A DNA stretch of 55,026 nt from Bacillota bacterium (GTDB taxonomy: Bacteria > Bacillota > Sulfobacillia > JAJZIM01). Below, piece after piece: positions 33,253 through 43,128 of the stretch; the first letter of the stretch is position 1; each line of letters opens with the position of its first letter. The DNA is taken from assembly GCA_021810565.1 (NCBI GenBank), contig JAJZIM010000015.1, forward strand, positions 1 through 55,026, read 5' to 3'. The notes beneath the pieces are model-generated. The model worked only from the letters and a program-made list of their open reading frames with translations, did no database searches and had not been told where the DNA came from. A program made the position numbers and the translations under genes.

Positions 33253-33930
33253 CTACAGCAGGCTCACCTCGTTGATCTGCAGGTGGAACTTGCAGTTCAG
33301 GAAGGCGGCCGCCCGGCGGCACATCACCATGCGGCTCAGGAAGATCTCGAAGTAGTCCATCACCGGGGAGATCTGGGTGTCCACCGACAGCTCCAACACG
33401 ATGCGTTCTCCCGGCGCGTCCACCCGCAGGAAGGAATGCTTCACCGCGAAGTTCACCCGGTCGTGGATATCGAACTCGGCGGGCTTCGGGTTTTGCACCC
33501 GGCTGGCGTGCACGTCGGACTTGTCCGCCAGGATCACCGCCGCCGAGACGTCGCTCAGCGGCTGGCCGTACTCCTCCTCGTGGTTGCCCACCGCGGCGGC
33601 CACCACCGCCAACTCCTCGGGCTCCATCCCCATGCCCCGCAGGATGCTCCAGGACAAAAGGGCCGAGGCTTGGCCGTGCTCGTGCCGTCCCAGCATGTTC
33701 CCGATGTCGTGCAAATAGCCGGCGATGGCGGCCAGTTCCGCCAGCCGTTGCGGCCGTTCCAGGCGGGCCAGGATGTTGTTGGCGATGTGGGACACCAGGC
33801 CCGCGTGGCGGAAGCCGTGCTCGGTGTAGCCCAGGGCCGCCATGTGCTCATTGGCCTTGCGGATGTACAGCTCCACCTCGGGGTTGTTCTTGACGTCCTC
33901 CAGGGTCACCGCCTGCAGCGCATCAGCCAT
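33253..33930 (-). CDS. HD-domain phosphohydrolase
   Basis: A 225-residue HD-superfamily protein. HGFRHAGLVSHIANNIL gives the first metal histidine, AAIAGYLHDIGNMLGRHEHG the HD pair, and VAAAVGNHEEEYG and VILADKSDVHASRV further metal ligands. The C-terminal half (FLRVDAPGERIVLELSVDTQISPVMDYFEIF) resembles a sensory or binding domain. It probably hydrolyses a phosphorylated or nucleotide substrate that is not identifiable. ATG 33930 has GAGAGGAG upstream and is preferred; an in-frame ATG at 33981 lies close to the adjacent IS607 element and overlaps the end of tnpB. The insertion upstream may have replaced the native promoter. Confidence 0.82.
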   Translation of the reverse strand: MADALQAVTLEDVKNNPEVELYIRKANEHMAALGYTEHGFRHAGLVSHIANNILARLERPQRLAELAAIAGYLHDIGNMLGRHEHGQASALLSWSILRGMGMEPEELAVVAAAVGNHEEEYGQPLSDVSAAVILADKSDVHASRVQNPKPAEFDIHDRVNFAVKHSFLRVDAPGERIVLELSVDTQISPVMDYFEIFLSRMVMCRRAAAFLNCKFHLQINEVSLL

Positions 33931-33952
33931 GTCCGCCCCACTCCTCTCGCTG

Positions 33953-35236
33953 TCATCGGAAACGTGTGCAAACATACTCATCGCACGCCGCCACTTTTTC
34001 CCGATGTTTTACCTGGCCGTCATTGGCCGCAGCCTCCTGCCTTCCTGCTTCCTCCAGCCGGCTCGCGAAGCGTTTCCGCCCCGTGGAGGCCCGCTGTCCG
34101 CAGGCGTCACTTTCCGTGGGACCCACGGTAGTCTTCGCCATCCGAAGTCCCTCCCGAAGAACTTTCCGGGAGGCGTGAAGATCTCGGTCCTCCGGGTGGT
34201 TGCACGCCGGACAGACGAACACCCGGTCGGCCAGGGTGAGCGTCTCGTGTTTTGCGCCGCACTTGCGGCATTCCCGGGAGGAGGGGAAGAAGCGGTCCAC
34301 GGCGATCACCCGGCCGCCCATCCTGGCCGCCTTGTACTCCAGTTGGCGGCGGATCTCGCCCCAGCCGACGTCCGCGATGGCCCTGGCAAGACTGTGGTTT
34401 TGCATCAGGCTCATTACGCCCAGGTCCTCGACGGCGATCAGGCCGTACTTGCAGGTGATGCCGGTGGTCAGCTTGTGCGTCCAGTCCCGCCGGAGGTTGG
34501 CGATCCTGCGGTGCAGCCGCGCCAGGCGCAGCTTGGCCTTTTCCCGGTTGCTCCCGCCCTTCTTCTTGCGGGAAAGCTGCCGGGACAGCCGCCGCAGCTT
34601 TTTGAGGTTTTTCGCCAGAGCCTTGGGAGGAGCGTAGGTTTTCCCCGTGGACAGGACGGCGGCGGCCCTCAGCCCGAGGTCGATCCCCACCGGCGCTTGG
34701 CTTTCGCGCCGGACGGGAGCCTCCGCGACTTCCACCTGCACCGCCACGAACCACCTGTCCGCCTCCCGGGAAACGGTGGCCCCGAGAATTTTGCCCTGGA
34801 ACCGAAGCTCCTCCGTGAGCCTCACCCAGCCGACGTGCGGCAGCCGGATGCGCTTCCCGTCAATCACGAACTGGTCGTTGAACACGTAGAACTTGTCACG
34901 GCATCGCCCCTTCCGCTTGAACTTGGGCCGCATGGCCCTGCGGGTGCCCTTCCGCTTGAGATCCCGGAAGTAGTTGGCCCATGCAGTTCCCAGGTCGGCC
35001 AAGGCCGCCTCCGGGGCGCACTTCGTCACCTCGTACATCCAGGGGAACTGTTCCCGCTTGATCCGGTTGAGTTCCGCCTTGAGGCGATAGTGATCCACCT
35101 TCTCCCCGGCGGCGTAAAGCTCGCTCCATCGGGCCAGCCCCCAGTTGTAGGCGAACCGCGCCGTGCCGCAGGCCTTGCGGAAATACGTCTCCTGGGCCTG
35201 GGCGGGCCGCATCTCGATCTTGTGCGCCAGGATCAC
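33953..35236 (-). CDS. tnpB: TnpB RNA-guided endonuclease of IS607
   Basis: A 427-residue TnpB, the RNA-guided nuclease related to Cas12. The N-terminal domain is EMRPAQAQETYFRKACGTARFAYNWGL. The RuvC catalytic residues look intact: Asp in PVGIDLGLRAAAVLSTG, Glu in LIAVEDLGVMSLM, and Asp in HPEDRDLHASRKVL. The zinc ribbon is CRKCGAK...FVCPACNH. The C-terminal tail (ACGQRASTGRKRF onward) is low-complexity, as expected where the guide RNA scaffold overlaps the gene. GTG 35236 overlaps the tnpA stop (GTGA). It helps the element persist by cutting sites from which it has excised. Confidence 0.92.
   Translation of the reverse strand: MILAHKIEMRPAQAQETYFRKACGTARFAYNWGLARWSELYAAGEKVDHYRLKAELNRIKREQFPWMYEVTKCAPEAALADLGTAWANYFRDLKRKGTRRAMRPKFKRKGRCRDKFYVFNDQFVIDGKRIRLPHVGWVRLTEELRFQGKILGATVSREADRWFVAVQVEVAEAPVRRESQAPVGIDLGLRAAAVLSTGKTYAPPKALAKNLKKLRRLSRQLSRKKKGGSNREKAKLRLARLHRRIANLRRDWTHKLTTGITCKYGLIAVEDLGVMSLMQNHSLARAIADVGWGEIRRQLEYKAARMGGRVIAVDRFFPSSRECRKCGAKHETLTLADRVFVCPACNHPEDRDLHASRKVLREGLRMAKTTVGPTESDACGQRASTGRKRFASRLEEAGRQEAAANDGQVKHREKVAACDEYVCTRFR
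33960..34170 (-). ncRNA. Candidate omega (guide) RNA of the IS607 TnpB
   Basis: In TnpB elements the guide RNA overlaps the 3' end of tnpB and reaches into flanking DNA. The tail-coding region here contains ACCGTGGGTCCCACGG, a hairpin at 34114-34128, and GC-rich pairs. The position is inferred from family knowledge; the exact ends are unknown. Confidence 0.3.
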
Positions 35237-35847
35237 GGCACGGTCGCCTCCTCATCCTTAATCATGGCGACGATGCTTTTCTTATAACGTCGCAGTCCGT
35301 ACAATCGGGAGGAGAAGCAATGGACTATAGACAAGAGATCCTTGACCATTTCCTGCTCGGGCGAGAGGCTTTGTGCATTCATCACAATAATTTCTGTCCC
35401 ATGACTGCGGCAAAAAGCCTCAAACCATTCATAACCAAAACGAACCAACCGATCTTTGTGGGCAATGACGATTTCCTTGATCTCTCCGGCCTCCACCCGC
35501 CGCATTAATTCGACAAACCGCTTGCGTTGATAGTTAAGACCGCTGCCCACATCTTCCAAGCGCAAATCCACCTGACGTCCAGATGCTATACAGAACTGCT
35601 CCACGGCCTCTCGTTGGCTTTGCAAGTCGTTCTTCTGACCACCGCTGGAAACGCGGCAATAGGTGGCGCTCAAGCGGCGGGTAGGCTTGCGGCCTGTGGT
35701 CTGGAGATAATCCTCCCAGGTGTAGTAGCGCCGATTGGTGGGGGTGCGCTTGGCCTTGAGAATTCCCTTGCGATCCCACCGTTGCAGCGTTCCGGTGGTT
35801 CGCCCTACGAGTTGCCCAAACTCCTTTGGAGAAAACACGTCTTTCAT
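35233..35847 (-). CDS. tnpA: IS607-family serine recombinase/transposase
   Basis: A 204-residue IS607 transposase. An N-terminal MerR-like DNA-binding part, FSPKEFGQLVGRTTGTLQRWDRKG and RYYTWEDYLQTTG, precedes the serine recombinase domain: SATYCRVSSGGQKNDLQSQ has the catalytic serine, followed by LRLEDVGSGLNYQRKRFVELMRRVEAGEIKEIVIAHKDRLVRFG. This N-terminal helix-turn-helix order is the mark of IS607 as opposed to other serine recombinases. It moves the element by a double-strand exchange using a covalent serine link. The gene appears complete. Confidence 0.95.
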   Translation of the reverse strand: MKDVFSPKEFGQLVGRTTGTLQRWDRKGILKAKRTPTNRRYYTWEDYLQTTGRKPTRRLSATYCRVSSGGQKNDLQSQREAVEQFCIASGRQVDLRLEDVGSGLNYQRKRFVELMRRVEAGEIKEIVIAHKDRLVRFGYEWFEAFCRSHGTEIIVMNAQSLSPEQEMVKDLLSIVHCFSSRLYGLRRYKKSIVAMIKDEEATVP

Positions 35848-35877
35848 GCCTACATTTTATCATGAATAATTATCTTG

Positions 35878-36249
35878 TCAATGATTAGTTCGATCCTCCC
35901 CCGTCCGCTCGAGGTGCCCTCGCACCCGCCGACAGACCTCGTCGGGGCTCAACCCATCGGTGATCACGTAAAGATCGGCAGCCTCGCGCACCCGGCGCAG
36001 ACGCTCCCGCTGGCGCCGGTGGCGCTCGGGATCCCAGCCCGCCTTGCCCCGCGCCAAGGTGGTGCGCCAGTCGCAGTCCAGAAATACCAGCCGGCGTCTG
36101 CCGGGTCCGGGCCACCCCTCGGCCCGACGGCTGTGCTCCAGGGCCAGGGCCCGGGCCGGAAAGCCCGCCTGGGTCAAAAGCCGAGCCAGGGTGCTCTTGC
36201 CCGACCCGCAGACCCCGGCGACCAGCACGCGGACCTCCCGGCGGCTCAC
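35878..36249 (-). CDS. Small P-loop ATPase/kinase-like protein
   Basis: A 123-residue protein with Walker A VCGSGKSTLARLLTQAGFPA and a Walker B-like RLVFLDCDWRTTLAR. The rest (DLYVITDGLSPDEVCRRVRGHL) is consistent with a small nucleoside-kinase-like P-loop fold. The substrate is unknown. GTG 36249 overlaps the stop of the COG3044 ATPase (GTGA), so it is the last gene of that operon. The IS607 left edge begins right after its stop, so a few native C-terminal residues may have been changed by the insertion. Confidence 0.65.
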   Translation of the reverse strand: MSRREVRVLVAGVCGSGKSTLARLLTQAGFPARALALEHSRRAEGWPGPGRRRLVFLDCDWRTTLARGKAGWDPERHRRQRERLRRVREAADLYVITDGLSPDEVCRRVRGHLERTGEDRTNH

Positions 36250-37907
36250 CGCAGGAGCTGGGCCACCGCCAGGTCGGGCAGCCGGTTCCACGCCGCCCCC
36301 AGCTCATACAGCCGGGGGAGGGCATAGTCCCCGGGAACCCCTTGCGGTGAGCACCGGTCCAGATCCGCCGCCACCTCGGCCAGGAACTCCACCAGCACCT
36401 CCCGCAGCGGCCGGCGCCCGTCGGCGTCGAAGCGGCGCAGGATGTCCGCCACGGCGCGAGTCTGGCCCGGTTCCACCAACTGGTCCAGAAAGGACAGATC
36501 CACCTCCTCCCGCCCGTAGCGTATGCGGTCCGGCCCGAGGGCCGAAACCCTGCGGCCGGGATCGTCCCCGCGGCGACAGGGCACCCGCGCCACCGGCGCC
36601 GGAAAGCCCGACGCCTCCGACCGGCGGGCCGGTCCCGCCGCGGCCGCCGCCCGGGCCTCCTGCGTGGCGTCCCGCGGCCGGTATTCCTCCAGGAGCACCA
36701 CCCGATCCGCCACGGCGAAATAGTCGCCGCAGCCGCCCAGGGCCAGCACCGTGGACACCCCCCGCTCCTCCCACAGGGGCCGCACCCGGTCCACGAGGGG
36801 AGTGATGGGCTCCTGGTCCTTGGCCACCACCCGCTGCATGAGGGCGTCGCGCACCAGGAAGTTGCCGGCGCTCTTGTCCTCGTCCAAAAGCAGCACCCTC
36901 GCTCCCAGCTCCAAGGCCTCCAGGATGTTGGCCGCCTGGGAGGTGCTGCCGCTGGCCGATTCGGTGGCGAAATCCGCCGTTTCCACGCCTCCCGGCAGCT
37001 GCGCGAGGAAGGCCGACAAGTCCACCCGGGTCACCCGCCGCCCGTCCTCCGCGCGCACCTTCACCGCGTCGCGATCGGTGAGCAAAAGCTCCCGGCCGTC
37101 GTCCGGCACGTGGTCGTAGACGCCGCGCTCCAGGGCGGAAAGCAGGGTGCTCTTGCCGTGGAAGCCGCCGCCGATGAGCAGCGTGACTCCCCGGGGCAGG
37201 GCCATCCCCCGCACCGGACCGGCCCGGGGCAGGCGCACCGTGGCGGCCAGCTCCGGCGGGGGAAAAAAGGCCACCGCCCCGGCCATGGGACGCTGGCTGC
37301 GCCCGCTCTCCCGGGGGAGCACCGCGCCGCCGGGCACGAAGGCCACCCAGCCCCGCCGCTCCAGCTCCCCGCGCAGGAAGTCCCGGTCGTCGGCCAGGTA
37401 CACCCAGCGCGCCAGCTCCTCCCTAGGAAGGGCGGCGTAGCGCAGGGAGCCCGCCACCCGTCCCCTCAGGTCCTCTTCCAACAGGCGCAGGGCCCGGCGT
37501 CCCAGCACCGTGCGCCCCTTGGCCGGCAACTCCACGGCGCAGCGCAGCCGCACGGCGCCGTCGGCCTCCACGCGCAGGCTGTTGCGGGGCAGCACCTCCT
37601 GGCCCCCGCAATCCACCACCACGCGACCCCGGCCCTCCCGCCCCAGGCTTTGCGCCGCCCGGGCCGCGCGCCGCGCCAGGTAGTCCGCCAGGGCCACCCG
37701 GCGGGAGGCGGTGGCGAAAAGCTCCGCCGGGAAGCCGGCCTGGTTTGCCGCCAGCCGAAAGCACACCCGCGAGGGCGGCGCGAAGGGGTCGGCCTGCACC
37801 CGCTCCACCACCAACTCCCCCTCGGGGTAGGCAAAGCGGCCGGCCAGCTCCCGGTAGGCGGCGTAGCTGCGGCCGTCGATGCGCGCCAACACCTCGGATA
37901 GGTGCAT
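36246..37907 (-). CDS. Predicted ATPase of the ABC class (COG3044)
   Basis: A 553-residue protein with the COG3044 layout. The N-terminal domain starts VLARIDGRSYAAYRELAGRF and includes PSRVCFRLAANQAGFP. The ATPase part has Walker A GVTLLIGGGFHGKSTLLSALERGVYDH, an ABC-signature-like segment FATESASGSTSQAANILEAL, and Walker B ARVLLLDEDKSAGNFLVRDALMQ. VSTVLALGGCGDYFAVADRVVLLEEYRP follows. It lacks a membrane domain, so it is not a transporter subunit. The role of this family is not known to me. ATG 37907 overlaps the stop of a tiny membrane-protein gene (TGATG). Confidence 0.82.
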   Translation of the reverse strand: MHLSEVLARIDGRSYAAYRELAGRFAYPEGELVVERVQADPFAPPSRVCFRLAANQAGFPAELFATASRRVALADYLARRAARAAQSLGREGRGRVVVDCGGQEVLPRNSLRVEADGAVRLRCAVELPAKGRTVLGRRALRLLEEDLRGRVAGSLRYAALPREELARWVYLADDRDFLRGELERRGWVAFVPGGAVLPRESGRSQRPMAGAVAFFPPPELAATVRLPRAGPVRGMALPRGVTLLIGGGFHGKSTLLSALERGVYDHVPDDGRELLLTDRDAVKVRAEDGRRVTRVDLSAFLAQLPGGVETADFATESASGSTSQAANILEALELGARVLLLDEDKSAGNFLVRDALMQRVVAKDQEPITPLVDRVRPLWEERGVSTVLALGGCGDYFAVADRVVLLEEYRPRDATQEARAAAAAGPARRSEASGFPAPVARVPCRRGDDPGRRVSALGPDRIRYGREEVDLSFLDQLVEPGQTRAVADILRRFDADGRRPLREVLVEFLAEVAADLDRCSPQGVPGDYALPRLYELGAAWNRLPDLAVAQLLR

Positions 37908-38008
37908 CAGCGCACCAGGGCCGGCAGCACCATGGCCACCGAGGTCAAGAGGAAGGCGATCAGCACCAGGTAGACCACCCACACGTAGAGCCGCCGGAAC
38001 TTGCGCAA
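37907..38008 (-). CDS. 33-residue single-pass membrane protein
   Basis: A very short gene: LRKFRRLYVWVVYLVLIAFL and then TSVAMVLPALVR. A basic N-terminus precedes one hydrophobic helix, so the N-terminus would stay inside. TTG 38008 has AGGAG nine bases upstream. Its stop overlaps the COG3044 ATPase start (TGATG), and the DUF362 gene ends six bases before it, so it is embedded in the operon. The coupling suggests it is real and may recruit the ATPase to the membrane. Confidence 0.55.
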   Translation of the reverse strand: MRKFRRLYVWVVYLVLIAFLLTSVAMVLPALVR

Positions 38009-38013
38009 ATGCC

Positions 38014-39150
38014 TCAACTCCTCTTGCGGCGCACCCGCTCCAGGTAATACTCCCGCTCCCCCAGGCCCAGCTCCCGGGCATACTCCAGGACCAGCTCCGG
38101 CCGCTTGCCGTGCAGCCGCCCCAGGAGGTTCCCCGGCTCGGCGATGCCCCGGTCGGCGGCGCGGGACAGGGGCAGGGGAACCGCCGCGTCGATCAGGTCG
38201 AGGGAGGCCTGGTCCACCGCCACCGGATCGTCGCCCACCAGGATCCCCTGGTCCTGGACCACCGGCGTGTCCGCCGAGGGCATGCAATCGCACTCCGGCT
38301 GCACCTCGAGCACGAAGTTCACGTACAGCACCTTGCCCGGCCCGAAGGTGGACAGCACCGCCCGGGCCGCCTCGGCCATTCCCCGGGCGAACAGCTCCTC
38401 GGACAGGGGCAGGGACAAGGCGCCGTCCTCGCAGGAGCGCACGCAGCGCCCGCACCGGTCGCAGCGCGCCTCCTCCAGCTCCCAGCGCTCCCGCACCTCG
38501 ATGCGGATGGCCCCCACCGGGCAGATCTTGGCGCAGGTGAGGCACCAGGTGCACCGCTCCCGCTCCCAGGCCGGGGGGCGGTTCTCCAGGGTGTGCAAAT
38601 GCCCGCGGTTGGTCTGGTTGGCGCGGTTCCGGGTGCCCAGGCCGCCCATGGCGATGTTCTTCAGGGCGCCTCCGAAGCCGGGCCCCATGTGGCCCTTGGC
38701 GTGGGTCAGCACCACCATGGCCGGAGCGTCGTGGACCGCCGAGGCCACCCCCACCTCCTGCACCAACCGGCCGCCCTCCACCCGCACCGGCACCGAGTCC
38801 CGGCCGAAGATGCCGTCGGCCAGGATCACCGGCGCCCCGCAGGTGTGGTGGGTGTAGCCGTTGGCCGCCGCCACCTCCAGATATTCCAGGCCGGGGATGC
38901 GGGTGGTCTCGGCCACGAAGGGCTTGCCGCCCGCCTGGCGCACCGCCTCCACCACCTTGCGCACGAACACCGGCCGCACCGTGCGGAAGGCGCCCTGGGA
39001 GCCCAGGTGCAGCTTGACCGCCACATAGTCCCCCGGCGCCACGCAGCGTTCCAGGCCGGCTCGGGACAGGAGCTCCTCCAGCTTGGCCGGCAGACTCCCC
39101 TCATATTCCGGATCGTGGGCCCGGGCGTCGGCGAAGAGGACCCGCTTCAA
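38014..39150 (-). CDS. DUF362 protein with two 4Fe-4S clusters
   Basis: A 378-residue DUF362/ferredoxin protein. The DUF362 part runs from VLFADARAHDPEYEG through VAVKLHLGSQGAFRTVRPVF and LTHAKGHMGPGFGGALKNIAMG. The ferredoxin part has two cluster motifs, CTWCLTCAKICPVGAI and CDRCGRCVRSCEDGAL, each CxxCxxCxxxC. After it comes VNFVLEVQPECDCMPSADTPVVQDQGILVGDDPVAVDQASLDL, the family's C-terminal block with extra cysteines. It is likely an electron carrier or iron-sulfur enzyme of unknown substrate. TTG 39150 overlaps the cupin stop (TTGA). Confidence 0.85.
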   Translation of the reverse strand: MKRVLFADARAHDPEYEGSLPAKLEELLSRAGLERCVAPGDYVAVKLHLGSQGAFRTVRPVFVRKVVEAVRQAGGKPFVAETTRIPGLEYLEVAAANGYTHHTCGAPVILADGIFGRDSVPVRVEGGRLVQEVGVASAVHDAPAMVVLTHAKGHMGPGFGGALKNIAMGGLGTRNRANQTNRGHLHTLENRPPAWERERCTWCLTCAKICPVGAIRIEVRERWELEEARCDRCGRCVRSCEDGALSLPLSEELFARGMAEAARAVLSTFGPGKVLYVNFVLEVQPECDCMPSADTPVVQDQGILVGDDPVAVDQASLDLIDAAVPLPLSRAADRGIAEPGNLLGRLHGKRPELVLEYARELGLGEREYYLERVRRKRS

Positions 39151-39485
39151 GCCTCTCCCCCCGCCCGGCCGTAGCGGTCCTCCAGGCGCACCACATCCTC
39201 CACCTCGGGCGTGGACACCTCGAACAGGGTCAGGTCCGACAGGGCCGTCAGGCGGTGGCGGGTGCCGGGAGGGATGGTTACCGCGTCGCCCGGGCCCACC
39301 CGCCGCGTCTCGTCCCCCAGGACCAGCTCGGCCTCCCCGCTTTGGAAGTACATGGTCTCCAGCTTCACCCGGTGGTACTGCAGGCTGAGGGACTCTCCGC
39401 GGCGCACCTCGATGATCTTGCCCACGTAGCGATCCGTCTGAGCCCACCAGACCTCCCGCCCCCAGGGTTTGGGCACCACGCGCAT
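39147..39485 (-). CDS. Cupin-domain protein, mannose-6-phosphate-isomerase-like
   Basis: A 112-residue single cupin: MRVVPKPWGREVWWAQTDRY, then GESLSLQYHRVKLETMYFQSGEAELVLG with the metal-binding H/E pattern, and VTIPPGTRHRLTALSDLTLFEVSTPEVEDVVRLEDRYGR. This ending is typical of the small C-terminal cupin of phosphomannose isomerase type II (ManC-like) proteins standing alone. It may isomerise or bind a sugar phosphate. ATG 39485 has GGGGGAG eight bases upstream. Confidence 0.8.
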   Translation of the reverse strand: MRVVPKPWGREVWWAQTDRYVGKIIEVRRGESLSLQYHRVKLETMYFQSGEAELVLGDETRRVGPGDAVTIPPGTRHRLTALSDLTLFEVSTPEVEDVVRLEDRYGRAGGEA

Positions 39486-39551
39486 GAACGCTCTCCCCCT
39501 TTCCCTCTCCCCACCTATCGTATCCGTCACCGCTCCCCGACGCAAGGGCGG

Positions 39552-41449
<1,898 letters not shown>

Positions 41450-41471
<22 letters not shown>

Positions 41472-42373
41472 TGTTCCGCCAGGACGGCCGCCATGGCCCC
41501 GTCCCCCACCGCCGTGGCCACCTGCCTGAGCGGCGTGGCCCGCACGTCGCCGGCGGCGAACACGCCGGGACGGGAGGTCCGAAGCTCGGCGTCGGTCACC
41601 ACATAGCCGGAGGCGTCCAAGTCCACGAAGCCGTGCAGGAAGGTGGTGTTGGGAAGGATGCCCACGAAGACGAAGACCCCCTCCCCCGGCAGGGCCCGGG
41701 TCTCGCCGGTCTTGACGTTCCTGACCCGCACCCCGTTGACCACCTGATCCCCCAGGACCTCCTCCACCACGCTGTCCCAGACGAAGTCCACCTTGGGATT
41801 GGCGAAGGCCTTCTCCTGCAGCACCTTGGTGGCCCGAAGCTGGTCCCGGCGATGGATCACGGTCACCCGGCTGGCGAAGCGGGTCAGGAAGGTGCCCTCC
41901 TGGACCGCCGTGTCGCCGCCTCCCACCACGAAGACATGCTGGTCGCGGAAGAAGGCCCCGTCACAGGTGGCGCAGTAGGAGACGCCGCGCCCCTGCAAAT
42001 GGTCCTCCCCCGGCACCCCCAGCTTGCGGTGGGTGGCCCCGGAGGCGATGATGACGGTGCGGGAGCGCCGCTCCCCGCCGGTGGTGGCCAGGACGAACTC
42101 GTCCCCCTCCTGGGCCACCCGCTCCACCTCGGAAAGCTCCAACTCGGCCCCGAACTCCTCGGCCTGCCGTCGCATCAGGTCCGACAGCTCGGCCCCGCTC
42201 ACCGCGTCGGGAAAGCCGGGATAGTTGGCCACCTCGTCGGTGGTGGCCATCTGCCCCCCCGGCAGCCCCTGCTCCAACACCAGGGTGGAGAGCCTGGCCC
42301 TGGCCGCATACAGGGCCGCCGTCAATCCCGCCGGTCCCCCGCCGATGATGGTCAAATCCTTCACGTCCGCCAT
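41450..42373 (-). CDS. trxB: Thioredoxin reductase (FAD/NADPH)
   Basis: A 307-residue TrxB. DLTIIGGGPAGLTAALYAARA is the FAD site, LPGGQMATTDEVANYPGFPDAVSG follows, SYCATCDGAFF carries the redox-active cysteine pair, VFVVGGGDTAVQEGTFL the NADPH site, and GVFAAGDVRATPLRQVATAVGDGAMAA the second FAD block. It passes electrons from NADPH to thioredoxin. ATG 42373 has GAAGGAGG seven bases upstream. It sits between gatD and selB; thiol reduction and selenium metabolism are linked, so the pairing with selB is sensible. Confidence 0.96.
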
Positions 42374-42388
42374 GTCTATGTACCTCCT

Positions 42389-43126
42389 TCAACGTCTGCC
42401 GCCCGGGCGGTGCAGCAAGGCCCGGTGGGCCCGCTCCTCCGCCGCGTCGTCCAGGGGTGAAAGCTCCACCGGCCGGCCAGCCCGGTGCTCCATGGCCCGC
42501 CGCAGCAGGTAGTCGGCCAGGGCCGGATTCTTGGGCAGCACCGCCCCGTGCAGGTAGGTGCCCACCACCCCCCGCCACACCGCTCCCTCGGTGCCGTCCT
42601 CCCCGTTGTTGCCGAACCCCGCGCGCACCCGGGCCAGGGGGGTAACCCCCTCGCCCAGGAAGGTCCGTCCGGAGTGGTTCTCGAAACCCACCAGCGTGGC
42701 CCCCCCCAGGGGTGGGCTCTCGGCCACCACGTCGCCGATGAGACGGCGCTCCCCCGCCTCGGTGTGGGCGTCCAGGAGGCCGAGCCCCGGAATCTCGTCC
42801 CCCTGGGCCGGACGGTAGTGGCGCCCCAACAGCTGATATCCGCCGCAGATGGCCAGCACCGCCGCCCCCTGCTCCACCGCCCGCCGCAGGGAGGCGGCCT
42901 TCTCCTCCAAGAGGTCCCGGAAGATCAGCTGCTGGGAGCGGTCCTCCCCACCCCCCAGGAAGATCAGGTCGGCCTCTCCCAGGTCGAAGGGATCCCCTAG
43001 GCCCACCCGGCGCATCTCCACCTCCCAGCCGCGCCACGCGGCGCGCCGCTCCAGGGCGATCACGTTGCCCCGGTCGCCGTACAGGTTCATCAGCTCCGGG
43101 TACAGGTGCGCGATGCAAACCTGCAT
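42389..43126 (-). CDS. gatD: Lipid II isoglutaminyl synthase glutaminase subunit GatD
   Basis: A 245-residue type I glutamine amidotransferase of the CobQ/GatD kind. CIAHLYPELMNLYGDRGNVIAL is the GatD start, DLIFLGGGEDRSQQLIF follows, and AVLAICGGYQLLG holds the nucleophile cysteine. VGFENHSGRTFLG and GVVGTYLHGAVLPKNPALADYLL hold the later catalytic-region residues, including the histidine. It releases ammonia for MurT, which amidates the glutamate of lipid II. It starts at ATG 43126, two bases after the murT stop. Confidence 0.93.
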   Translation of the reverse strand: MQVCIAHLYPELMNLYGDRGNVIALERRAAWRGWEVEMRRVGLGDPFDLGEADLIFLGGGEDRSQQLIFRDLLEEKAASLRRAVEQGAAVLAICGGYQLLGRHYRPAQGDEIPGLGLLDAHTEAGERRLIGDVVAESPPLGGATLVGFENHSGRTFLGEGVTPLARVRAGFGNNGEDGTEGAVWRGVVGTYLHGAVLPKNPALADYLLRRAMEHRAGRPVELSPLDDAAEERAHRALLHRPGGRR

Positions 43127-43128
43127 CC

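Larger units (their letters stand above)
33950..35880 (-). mobile_element. IS607-family element
   Basis: Contains a serine-recombinase tnpA and a tnpB overlapping by four bases. The left edge lies in the AT-rich stretch 35848-35880, next to the stop of the P-loop gene; the right edge is near the tnpB stop, just ahead of the HD-domain gene. IS607 elements lack terminal inverted repeats and make no long target duplication, so exact ends cannot be read here. Confidence 0.8.

Noticed and set aside
34114-34128. Hairpin considered as the IS607 right end
   Set aside because: It is inside tnpB, well before the stop; more likely part of the guide RNA scaffold.
39486-39551. Gap next to selB examined for tRNA-Sec
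   Set aside because: Too short and no tRNA-like arms.
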